Shown piece by piece: positions 1 through 6,298 of a stretch of DNA of 9,392 bases. Source of the DNA: Alphaproteobacteria bacterium (GTDB lineage: Bacteria; Pseudomonadota; Alphaproteobacteria; RF32; UBA3637); assembly GCA_017632555.1 (NCBI GenBank), contig JAGBRF010000002.1, forward strand, positions 1-9,392, in the 5' to 3' direction. Below the pieces are notes generated by a model. The model was not told the DNA's origin. It searched no databases and saw only the letters and a list, made by a program, of their open reading frames with translations. A program made the position numbers and the translations under genes. How positions within the stretch are numbered: position 1 is the stretch's first letter; each line of letters begins with the position of its first letter.

Positions 1-762
1 CATCGATTTGCGAGCATTGGCAAATTCGGCCGCATTCAAATAACGCGTATGGTAAAGCATTCGGATAAAAACATATTTGTTCGGAATATCTTTTAAGAAA
101 CAATGATGGAAAAAGTTTACTTTATCTAACGCTTTCTTTTCATTGAAAAAATCGTAATTTCCATTCGATTTTTCGTAAATACATTGTAATAACATCATAA
201 CGTCTTGAACGGACGATTGTGTCCCATCAAAAATGGATATAACATCAACACCGCACGGACAATTTAATTTTTCACAAGAGCTTAAAAAATCATAAAACAT
301 ATTCCGTGCTTTTTTGCGCAACGAAAAATGATTTTTATAAATGTTGGCAAAGCATTCTTTCCATCCGTATTCTTTTATACCGTTTTCTTTAAGATAATCC
401 AAAACATCTTCGCTGACCGCTTCGGGAGTAATTTGCGATAATTTAGCCAACAAAACGGGCTTTAAAATGTTTTTTCCTTTTTCATACTGCGGGAAAATTT
501 CCGGGGAAATAGCCATAGATCGTTTAACCGCATCAAACATATCTTCGCTTTCAAAGATATATTTTGTTAAATAATCATATTGCGGATAAGTTTGTTTTAA
601 TTTGGGAATATCACAATCCAGTTTGGTAACCTGTCCCAACAAGCCGTCATTTTGCGCATATAATTGTCCCGACATCAACTTTGACAACATACCGACTTCT
701 TCCAACACGCTGGAATATACTTTTGTCAAATCGGATATGTAGTCATTAAACAATTGTTGCAT
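1..762 (-). CDS. Uncharacterised protein, C-terminal end outside window
   Basis: The frame is open from an ATG at 762-760 to the window edge, giving 254 codons with no stop, so the C-terminus is missing. An in-frame TAG lies 12 bases before the ATG, which fixes this as the first possible start; an AGGG ribosome-site-like stretch precedes it. I do not recognise the family. The protein looks soluble and mostly helical, with no signal peptide or membrane segment. It is rich in aromatic residues, Lys and Asp/Glu. Cysteines fall at 50, 137, 163, 168, 170, 194 and 221. The group C163-x4-C168-P-C170 and the later H219-H220-C221 could bind metal or iron-sulfur, but this is only a guess. Codon use resembles its neighbours, so recent transfer is not suggested. 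It begins 42 bases after rnr on the same strand and may be the third gene of a dnaB-rnr operon. The long unbroken frame and fitting start make it a likely real gene. Confidence 0.75.
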   Translation of the reverse strand, partial: MQQLFNDYISDLTKVYSSVLEEVGMLSKLMSGQLYAQNDGLLGQVTKLDCDIPKLKQTYPQYDYLTKYIFESEDMFDAVKRSMAISPEIFPQYEKGKNILKPVLLAKLSQITPEAVSEDVLDYLKENGIKEYGWKECFANIYKNHFSLRKKARNMFYDFLSSCEKLNCPCGVDVISIFDGTQSSVQDVMMLLQCIYEKSNGNYDFFNEKKALDKVNFFHHCFLKDIPNKYVFIRMLYHTRYLNAAEFANARKSM

Positions 763-815
763 AAAAGCACCCTAATCTTACATCGGGGTGATAATAGCAC
801 GTTTTTAGTGCTTTT
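763..815 (-). other. rnr/hypothetical junction: competing inverted repeats
   Basis: On the minus strand AAAAGCAC (815-808, spanning the rnr stop) is an exact 8-base complement of GTGCTTTT (770-763), which touches the ATG of the next gene. Two other pairings compete: AGCAC (812-808) with GTGCT (800-796), and CACCC (790-786) with GGGTG (772-768), which contains the presumed ribosome site of the downstream gene. The U-rich end could make a weak terminator or attenuator, or the hairpins could limit translation of the unknown gene. The stems are short and the loop of the 8-bp version is 37 bases, so function is uncertain. Confidence 0.25.
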
Positions 816-2961
816 TCAACATTTTTCGTTTTGTTTTGAGTTTGGCTCGTTTGAAAATCGGCGAAAACAACAACCCGCCGGTTAAAGGAACTGCTTCCTT
901 CAAAATCGCCCCGATAATTTGACCGCGTTCAAAAATGCGTCCCGTACGAACACCACGCAATATTTCTTTATTTTCATCATAATTGTAATAATCATCAGTC
1001 AAAGCACTGACCGGAATCAAACCGTCCGCCCCGTATTCGTCAATACTGACAAACAACCCGAAACGTGTTACGGACGAAACACGAACATCGAATAATTCGC
1101 CCGTCCGATTGGCCAAAAAAGACGCAACATAACGGTCAACGGCATCTTGTTCAGCGGCGGCTGATTGCCTTTCCGTTGCGGAAATATGTTCGGCCATTTT
1201 TTCAAAGGATTTTTCTTCTTCCTCTGACAAACCGCCCTGTCCCAACTTTAATCCGCTAATCAAAGCGCGATGCACCAAAATATCGGCATAACGGCGAATA
1301 GGCGATGTAAAATGTGCATATTTATCCAAAGCCAATCCGAAGTGTCCGATGTTATCCGGACTGTATTCGGCCTGGGCCTGTGTCCGCAAAACCATCTCAT
1401 TTACAACAACAGCAGATTTCTGCGCCTTTGGAGATGATAAAATATCATTAAAATCTTGCGGTTTTGTTGCCAAACCTTTCTTCAAAAACAAACCCAACGG
1501 CTTTAAAAAATTTTGCAAGCTTATCATTTTTTCTTCGCTGGGCTTATCATGAATACGATACATAGTCGGCAATTTTAACTTTTCCAAAGTTTGTGCCGCG
1601 GCGACATTGGATAAAATCATCAACTCTTCAATCATTTTATGGCTGTCAAACCGTTCACGCAATTTTATTTCAATAACTTGTCCTTTATCATTCAAAACAA
1701 CTTGTCGTTCAGGTACGTCCAATTCCAAAACACCACGCATTTGACGGGCTTTCAATAAAGATTGATATGTCCCTTTTAAGTGTGTCATCAAATCACCCAA
1801 TCCGGCGATTTTTGTTTTACCTTGAAAATCGGCTTCAACTTCATCATAAGTCAAACGCGCTTTTGAACGAATCATCGCCCGCAAAAAACGTGATTTTAAT
1901 TTATTTCCCGACTTATCAATCCATAATTCACACACCATTGCCGGCCTGTCTTGATTAGGATTGAGCGAACATAATCCGTTGGATAATTCGGTTGGCAACA
2001 TCGGTAAAACCCGATCCGGAAAATACGTTGAATTGCCACGCAAAAAAGCGTCTTTATCCAAAGCATTACCATATCGAACAAACCAAGCAACATCGGCTAT
2101 TGCAACATAAATATGCCACCCGTTTTTATTTTTCGAATCCGTATCCGGTTCAGCAAAAACAGCATCGTCAAAATCACGTGCATCAGCGCCGTCAATTGTC
2201 ACAAAGGAAACATCCCTTAAATCCGTTCTGTTTTCCATAGGCGGCAATTTGGCTTTTTTTGCCATTTCCAAAGCCGATTTTGAAAAATCAACCGGCAAAC
2301 TGTGTGCAAAAATAGAAATTAAACTGGCCGCATGCGCATCGGTTGATTTTCCGATTTTTTCAATAAAACGAGCCACCGGATGAGATGTTCGGCGTTCAGG
2401 AATTTCAACCAAAACCAAATCGCCGGCTTTCAGATCTTTCGGGAAAGTATCGTCCATTGAAAAAGCTTCTTTGAATCGTCTGTCCACGGAAACGATTCGT
2501 CCGTCAAACAAAACACCGACCATTTTATTGTCAGCACTGGATAATTGTTTTAAGGCTTCCCCTTCATATAAATGTTGGTTCAATCGATGAATTTTTGCTT
2601 GCACAACATCACCGACTTTCGGTAACAGTTTTATTTTTGATGTGTTTAATAGAATTTGAGGTGGCTCGCCTTCTTCATGCCAATGCAACGGACGACCAAC
2701 CAAAGAACCGTCCGAAACTTGACCGGTGATTTCAACGACGATTCTGTCGGGCAATAAACCTTGCATAGAAAAGCGCCGACCGCGCCGTTCAATTAAACCT
2801 TGATTTTCAATTTCTTTCAAAAGATGTTTCAAATAAGCTCTGGCTTCGCCTTTGGCACCGAAACTTCGGGCAATTTCACGTTTGGACATTTCTTTGCCCT
2901 GATCGTTTAAAAAAGCAATCAATTCATCTTGCGTTGGTAAATGAGTTGCTTTTTTTGCCAT
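805..2961 (-). CDS. rnr: Ribonuclease R (3'-5' exoribonuclease)
   Basis: This cytoplasmic, processive 3'-5' exoribonuclease of the RNase II/R superfamily degrades structured RNA, including rRNA fragments and mRNA, and often takes part in trans-translation quality control. The 718-residue protein has an N-terminal winged-helix domain (about 8-66), cold-shock-like OB folds (about 70-205), the RNB catalytic domain (about 245-570), an S1 domain (about 621-695) and a short Lys-rich tail. The catalytic motif IDGADARDFDDAV is at 256-268, with metal ligands D257, D263, D265 and D266. The HFTSPIRRYAD motif is at 550-560. The N-terminal winged helix and basic tail favour RNase R over RNase II. It is shorter than the E. 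coli enzyme (about 813), mainly at the C-terminus. The gene starts 15 bases after dnaB with AGGAAC five bases before the ATG, so the two are probably cotranscribed. Pairing rnr with dnaB is not the arrangement I would expect from well-studied genomes. Confidence 0.97.
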   Translation of the reverse strand: MAKKATHLPTQDELIAFLNDQGKEMSKREIARSFGAKGEARAYLKHLLKEIENQGLIERRGRRFSMQGLLPDRIVVEITGQVSDGSLVGRPLHWHEEGEPPQILLNTSKIKLLPKVGDVVQAKIHRLNQHLYEGEALKQLSSADNKMVGVLFDGRIVSVDRRFKEAFSMDDTFPKDLKAGDLVLVEIPERRTSHPVARFIEKIGKSTDAHAASLISIFAHSLPVDFSKSALEMAKKAKLPPMENRTDLRDVSFVTIDGADARDFDDAVFAEPDTDSKNKNGWHIYVAIADVAWFVRYGNALDKDAFLRGNSTYFPDRVLPMLPTELSNGLCSLNPNQDRPAMVCELWIDKSGNKLKSRFLRAMIRSKARLTYDEVEADFQGKTKIAGLGDLMTHLKGTYQSLLKARQMRGVLELDVPERQVVLNDKGQVIEIKLRERFDSHKMIEELMILSNVAAAQTLEKLKLPTMYRIHDKPSEEKMISLQNFLKPLGLFLKKGLATKPQDFNDILSSPKAQKSAVVVNEMVLRTQAQAEYSPDNIGHFGLALDKYAHFTSPIRRYADILVHRALISGLKLGQGGLSEEEEKSFEKMAEHISATERQSAAAEQDAVDRYVASFLANRTGELFDVRVSSVTRFGLFVSIDEYGADGLIPVSALTDDYYNYDENKEILRGVRTGRIFERGQIIGAILKEAVPLTGGLLFSPIFKRAKLKTKRKMLKKH

Positions 2962-2976
2962 TTTTTGTTCCTAAAT

Positions 2977-4449
2977 TTAACTGCTTTCTTTTGCCAAATT
3001 ACCAAAGAATGTATACTTGCCGTCAAAGTATAAATTGATGGTGCGCGTGTCACCGTGTCTGTTTTTAGCAACATTGACTTCGGCACGTTTTGCCAAATCT
3101 ATTTTCTTTTGTTCCCATTCCTGACAACGTTTTTGGAATGATTCACCGCTTTCTTTTTCCCTTTGAACCGGTTTGTCATTTTCCAAATAATACGATTCAC
3201 GGAAAACAAACATAACCAAGTCGGCATCCTGTTCAATAGAACCGGATTCACGCAAGTCGGACAATTGCGGACGTTTATTGTCACGCGATTCGACCAAACG
3301 GCTCAACTGGGATAACACAATAACGGGAACACCCAATTCTTTTGCCATCACCTTTAATGAACGGGTCATTTCGGACAAAGCCTGAACACGATTTTCGGCG
3401 CGTCCGCTTTCTTGAATTAACTGCAAATAGTCAATCACAATCAAGCCCAATCCATGTGATTTATCACGTTTCATTCGGCGGGCACGATTTTTAATTGCTG
3501 TCACGGTTATTGCCGATGTTTCATCAACCATCAACGGTAATTCGTCCAGTGTTTTAATGGCCTCCGCCAATTTATCAAATTCCGAAGGACTTACTTTGCC
3601 CGAAGAAATTCGGTTGCCTTCAATTTGCGTATAGTTTGATAAAATACGACCGGCCAATTCAGCAGAAGACATTTCCAATGAAAAGAACGCAACGCTTTTC
3701 TTTTCGGCATTCTTTTTGTTTTGTTCTTTGAAATGTTCCGCCACGTTTGTTGCAATACAAGTTGCCAAGGCCGTTTTACCCATACCCGGACGACCGGCAA
3801 TAATAATCAAGTTTGAATTATGCAACCCGCCCAACAAACTGTCCAAATCCACCAATCCGGTCGGAACACCGCCAACCCCGTTTGGATTAGCCATTGCTTC
3901 CTGAGTCACTTGTAATAACTGATTGGCACCGAAAGATAATTGTTTCGGACCGCCTTCCAACTCGCCTTCATCGGCCAAATCGTAAAGCATTTTTTCTGCC
4001 GATTCGATTTGATGAACGGCCGGATTATCCAAAGAAATTTCAAAAGCATCATTGACAACGTCAGTACCAAAAGAAATCAACTGACGGCGAATATAACGGT
4101 CAAAAATTTGTGTTCCGTAATCGCCTGCGTTGATTGTTGTTGTAGAAGATGCTGCCAACTGGAATAAATAATCCGCCCCACCGACTTCTTCCAAAGAACC
4201 TTCACGGGCGAAAAAATCCTTTAAAGTAATCGGATCGGCCAAACGACCGCGTTCCGACAATGTTTGACAAGCTTTATAAATTTTTCCGTGCGCCGCACTG
4301 GCAAAATGTTCCGGCTTTAAAAATTCAACCACTTTTTCCATAGCGCGATTGTTTGTCAAAATTGCCCCCAATAAAGCTTGTTCAGCTTCGATACTTTGGG
4401 GTGATAAACGCATATTTGAATTTTCCGTTGATAATTTTTCTTCAGTCAT
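2977..4449 (-). CDS. dnaB: Replicative DNA helicase DnaB
   Basis: DnaB is the hexameric ATP-driven helicase that unwinds the replication fork (5'-3') and binds primase through its N-terminal domain. The 490-residue protein has the helical N-terminal domain (about 16-120), a linker, and the RecA-like ATPase domain (about 195-490). Visible motifs are Walker A GRPGMGKT (219-226, K225), the catalytic glutamate E259 in FSLEM, Walker B LIVIDYLQL (336-344, D340), SQLSR (380-384) and SDLRESGSIEQDAD (397-410) with R400. A charged insertion (about 420-455) before AEVNVAKNRHG resembles alphaproteobacterial DnaB proteins. There is no intein. AAGGA lies six bases before the ATG, supporting this start. It heads the leftward unit dnaB-rnr and is divergent from mraZ across a 196-bp region that carries the MraZ-box repeats, so it may share control with the division cluster. 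The motifs leave little doubt about function. Confidence 0.98.
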   Translation of the reverse strand: MTEEKLSTENSNMRLSPQSIEAEQALLGAILTNNRAMEKVVEFLKPEHFASAAHGKIYKACQTLSERGRLADPITLKDFFAREGSLEEVGGADYLFQLAASSTTTINAGDYGTQIFDRYIRRQLISFGTDVVNDAFEISLDNPAVHQIESAEKMLYDLADEGELEGGPKQLSFGANQLLQVTQEAMANPNGVGGVPTGLVDLDSLLGGLHNSNLIIIAGRPGMGKTALATCIATNVAEHFKEQNKKNAEKKSVAFFSLEMSSAELAGRILSNYTQIEGNRISSGKVSPSEFDKLAEAIKTLDELPLMVDETSAITVTAIKNRARRMKRDKSHGLGLIVIDYLQLIQESGRAENRVQALSEMTRSLKVMAKELGVPVIVLSQLSRLVESRDNKRPQLSDLRESGSIEQDADLVMFVFRESYYLENDKPVQREKESGESFQKRCQEWEQKKIDLAKRAEVNVAKNRHGDTRTINLYFDGKYTFFGNLAKESS

Positions 4450-4478
4450 TTTTTATCCTTTATTAAACTTTTGGGTCT

Positions 4479-4507
4479 ATCGTACATAAGAAAACGAAAA
4501 AAGTAAA
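4479..4507 (-). promoter_or_regulatory. Candidate dnaB-rnr promoter
   Basis: On the minus strand TTTACT (4507-4502) and TACGAT (4484-4479) are separated by 17 bases, matching the sigma70-type -35 and -10 boxes at four of six positions each. Initiation would fall near 4472, leaving a leader of about 22 bases that contains the AAGGA ribosome site. The match is modest and the region is AT-rich, so chance matches are expected. Confidence 0.35.
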
Positions 4508-4515
4508 TCTTTTTT
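4497..4515. repeat. A-tract/T-tract inverted repeat 1
   Basis: AAAAAAG (4497-4503) and CTTTTTT (4509-4515) are perfect 7-bp inverted copies around TAAAT. The repeat overlaps the candidate dnaB -35 box. Phased A-tracts can bend DNA, act as UP-like elements or bind nucleoid proteins. No GC stem is present, so it is unlikely to be a terminator. Confidence 0.4.
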
Positions 4516-4520
4516 ATCTT

Positions 4521-4538
4521 CAAAAAAGTTGTTTTTTG
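4521..4538. repeat. A-tract/T-tract inverted repeat 2
   Basis: CAAAAAA (4521-4527) and TTTTTTG (4532-4538) are perfect 7-bp inverted copies around a four-base GTTG loop. The repeat ends directly before the candidate dcw -35 box, the position of an UP element. Its centre is about 23-24 bp from that of the neighbouring A-tract repeat, roughly two helical turns. A bending or activating role is an inference. Confidence 0.4.
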
Positions 4539-4567
4539 TTGACTCCCATCTTGTCCCATGCTATCCC
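4539..4567 (+). promoter_or_regulatory. Candidate dcw operon promoter (PmraZ)
   Basis: TTGACT (4539-4544) matches the -35 consensus at five of six positions. Seventeen bases on is TATCCC (4562-4567), a weak -10 (three of six) preceded by TGC, as in an extended -10 promoter. TAAAAT at 4569-4574 is a better -10 by sequence, but 24 bases is too far from this -35. The MraZ boxes cover the -35 to -10 interval, a layout suited to repression. The leader before mraZ would be about 70 bases. The -35 is convincing; the -10 is not settled. Confidence 0.45.
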
Positions 4568-4568
4568 A
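4544..4568 (-). promoter_or_regulatory. MraZ operator: three TGGGA boxes, 10-bp period
   Basis: TCCCA occurs at 4544-4548, 4554-4558 and 4564-4568 on the plus strand, separated by the unrelated 5-bp spacers TCTTG and TGCTA. Read on the minus strand this is TGGGA-N5-TGGGA-N5-TGGGA, which agrees with the published MraZ operator (TGGGN repeats with 5-bp spacers upstream of mraZ). The next positions in phase (4534-4538 and 4574-4578) do not match, so there are exactly three boxes. They start 78 bp downstream-facing to the mraZ ATG and lie about 95 bp from the dnaB ATG, overlapping the candidate dcw promoter. The TGGG strand reads toward dnaB. MraZ autoregulation is the expected role; an effect on dnaB is an inference. 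Confidence 0.8.
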
Positions 4569-4596
4569 TAAAATGACATAAGAGTGTATCGAGTCG

Positions 4597-4613
4597 GATT
4601 CTCACCCCGAATC
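4597..4613 (+). other. Small hairpin in predicted mraZ leader
   Basis: GATTC (4597-4601) and GAATC (4609-4613) are perfect inverted copies around TCACCCC. Two further pairs can form beyond a G-G mismatch. The element lies between the MraZ boxes and the AAAGGA ribosome site (4635-4640). There is no U-run after it, so it is not a terminator. It may be a leader structure or protein site, or chance. Confidence 0.25.
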
Positions 4614-4645
4614 GGAACCGTTGATTGTAAAACGAAAGGAAACAA

Positions 4646-5086
4646 ATGAAAACCGCCTTGTTTTTAAGTACTGTTTGCAACAAAGTTGATGCCAAATATC
4701 GCGTATCGATACCGGCGTCCTTTCGTCAATTGATAGAAGAAAAAAATGCCGACTTGATTTTATATCCGTCATTTCAATTTCCGTGCATAGAAGGTTGCAG
4801 TGGCGATGTTTTGGTGCAACTGGCTGAAAAATTGGATTCGGAACAGTCTTTATTTGCACCGCAAAAACAAAGTATTCAAAGCCTGATTTTCGGTTCATCA
4901 AAGGCATTTGTTATGGATTCGACCGGTCGCATTTGTTTAACAAAAGAACTGATGACTCATGCTAAAATCAAAGATGAAGCCGTTTTTGTCGGTTGCGGAA
5001 AAACTTTTCAAATTTGGAATCCGGATCTTTGGGCAAAAGAAGAAGAAAAACGCCGTACTCAAATGGGGGAAATGATTCATGAATAA
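4646..5086 (+). CDS. mraZ: Transcriptional regulator MraZ
   Basis: MraZ is a DNA-binding protein of the SpoVT-AbrB fold that forms ring-shaped oligomers and controls the dcw operon in which it is the first gene. The 146-residue protein shows the expected tandem of two AbrB-like units: DAKYRVSIPASFR at 15-27 and DSTGRICL at 91-98. The N-terminal ALFLST..NKVD pattern is alphaproteobacterial in style. In the first unit the usual D-x-K-G-R reads D15-A-K-Y-R19, so the glycine is replaced by tyrosine; the second keeps the glycine. AAAGGA five bases before the ATG supports the start. Its stop overlaps rsmH by eight bases. Three TGGGA boxes 78-102 bp upstream of its ATG are the probable binding site, so autoregulation is likely. 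In E. coli MraZ opposes RsmH activity when overproduced, which fits the tight pairing of the two genes. Confidence 0.95.
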   Translation: MKTALFLSTVCNKVDAKYRVSIPASFRQLIEEKNADLILYPSFQFPCIEGCSGDVLVQLAEKLDSEQSLFAPQKQSIQSLIFGSSKAFVMDSTGRICLTKELMTHAKIKDEAVFVGCGKTFQIWNPDLWAKEEEKRRTQMGEMIHE

Positions 5087-6005
5087 ACGTCCGCATATTC
5101 CCGTTTTATTAGATGAAGTTATTCAATCTTTGCACGTACAAAAAGACGGGATTTATGTTGACGGAACTTTTGGCGCAGGCGGATACACAGAAGCTATTTT
5201 GAATGCCGCACCAAACGTTAAAGTTATTGCGATTGACCAAGATGAAACCGCCATTGTTGCAGGACAAGAATTGGTTAAAAAATACGCCCCACGATTGACT
5301 TTATTGCATAACCGCTTTGGAAACATGGGCGAAATTGTTTCAACCCAAGTTGATGGGGTTGTTTTGGACATTGGTGTTTCTTCCATGCAAATTGACCAAG
5401 CCAAACGCGGTTTTTCATTTCAAAAAGACGGTCCGCTTGATATGCGTATGGGACAAACGGGACAAACTGCCGCCGATGTTGTGAATACTTTTGAAGAAAA
5501 AAAATTGGCCGACATCATTTATCAGTATGGCGAAGAAAAGTTTTCACGCAAGATTGCAAAAGCCATTGTAGAAGCCAGAGTTTCAAAGCCTTTTGAAACA
5601 ACTATGGAATTAGCAAATTGTATTCACAAAGTAATTACGTCCAAATCGGGCAATATTGATTCGGCAACCCGCACATTTCAAGCATTACGCATTTTCGTCA
5701 ATGATGAATTGGGCGAATTGGAACGCGGTTTAATCGGCGCACAAAAGATACTTAAAGACGGGGGTATTTTATCGGTTGTGACCTTTCATTCTTTGGAAGA
5801 CCGCATTGTTAAAAACTTTTTACAATCGGCCACAGCGCCTGTCCGTCACAAAAACAAATACAAACCAACGGAAGAAAAATCCGATGCGCCGTTTGAATTG
5901 GCGTTCAAAAAGCCCATATCAGCAAGTCAAAAAGAAATATCCGTAAATCCGCGTTCTCGTTCGGCGCATTTACGCAGTGCCATCCGGCAAAGGAAGGCAG
6001 CATGA
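5079..6005 (+). CDS. rsmH: 16S rRNA m4C1402 N4-methyltransferase RsmH (MraW)
   Basis: RsmH uses S-adenosylmethionine to methylate N4 of C1402 in 16S rRNA, in the decoding centre of the small subunit. The 308-residue length is typical. Visible family motifs are HIPVLLDEV (6-14), the SAM-binding VDGTFGAGGYT (27-37), DQD (53-55), VVLDIGVSSMQID (94-106), GFSF (111-114), DGPLDMRM (117-124), YGEE (150-153), TRTFQALRIFVN (197-208), TFHSLEDRIVK (235-245) and NPRSRSAHLR (290-299). The ATG lies inside the end of mraZ (8-base overlap) with GGGGGA eight bases upstream, so translation is probably coupled to mraZ. The stop overlaps ftsL as ATGA. The position between mraZ and ftsL is the standard dcw order. 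Confidence 0.97.
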   Translation: MNKRPHIPVLLDEVIQSLHVQKDGIYVDGTFGAGGYTEAILNAAPNVKVIAIDQDETAIVAGQELVKKYAPRLTLLHNRFGNMGEIVSTQVDGVVLDIGVSSMQIDQAKRGFSFQKDGPLDMRMGQTGQTAADVVNTFEEKKLADIIYQYGEEKFSRKIAKAIVEARVSKPFETTMELANCIHKVITSKSGNIDSATRTFQALRIFVNDELGELERGLIGAQKILKDGGILSVVTFHSLEDRIVKNFLQSATAPVRHKNKYKPTEEKSDAPFELAFKKPISASQKEISVNPRSRSAHLRSAIRQRKAA

Positions 6006-6298
6006 AAAGATTCATATTTTACTTTTTGTTCGGTTTAATGGCTTTTCTGGCAACGTCCGGAATGTTCATTTTGAAATACCACGTTGTCGGCAAGGAAAAA
6101 GCTTTAGCTCGGACACGCAATCAAATCACGGAAAACAACCGCAGTATCCATATTTTAAGGGCGGAATGGACAAATTTAAGCGATTCAAAACGTTTGCGTA
6201 TTTTGGTTGAAAAAAATACCAAACTGCAAAAAATCAAACCCTCGCAAGTCATTCACTGGGAAGATGTTGCCTTCCAAGATGATAAAGGGGGTGTCTGA
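6002..6298 (+). CDS. ftsL: Cell division protein FtsL
   Basis: FtsL is a small bitopic inner-membrane protein that joins FtsB and FtsQ in the divisome and helps activate septal wall synthesis by FtsW-FtsI. The 98-residue protein has two basic residues, a single membrane segment (about 4-25) and a periplasmic stretch (about 28-70) of coiled-coil character. The segment LRAEWTNLSDSKRLRILVEK (53-72) matches the AEW..L...RL pattern typical of alphaproteobacterial FtsL. Sequence conservation in this family is low, so the call rests on this motif, the topology and the position between rsmH and ftsI. The start overlaps the rsmH stop (ATGA), with AGGAAGG just upstream, and the stop overlaps the ftsI start (TGATG), so all three are likely coupled. 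An overlapping reading frame at 5977-6210 is a shadow. Confidence 0.88.
   Translation: MKRFIFYFLFGLMAFLATSGMFILKYHVVGKEKALARTRNQITENNRSIHILRAEWTNLSDSKRLRILVEKNTKLQKIKPSQVIHWEDVAFQDDKGGV

Noticed and set aside
796..816. Plus-strand hairpin AGCAC/GTGCT followed by five T as a terminator
   Set aside because: The stem has 5 bp only, and no plus-strand gene lies upstream of it in the window.
1065..2240. Several 60-80 codon plus-strand frames inside rnr
   Set aside because: All are antisense to continuous RNase R coding sequence with intact motifs, and lack recognisable protein features.
2977..4449. Intein in DnaB, a common insertion site
   Set aside because: The protein is 490 residues with Walker A and downstream motifs at normal spacing; no insertion is present.
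4544..4568. Short regular repeats as a CRISPR-like or phage element
   Set aside because: The unit is only 5 bp with 5-bp spacers, next to mraZ; the MraZ operator explains it fully.
4591..4620. Possible tRNA-like arm in the mraZ leader
   Set aside because: A single 5-bp stem without the other arms, anticodon loop or TTCGA pattern does not make a tRNA.
4602..4907. 101-codon frame on the minus strand across mraZ and its leader
   Set aside because: It lies antisense to a clear mraZ, has no family features, and occupies the operator-side leader; a shadow frame.
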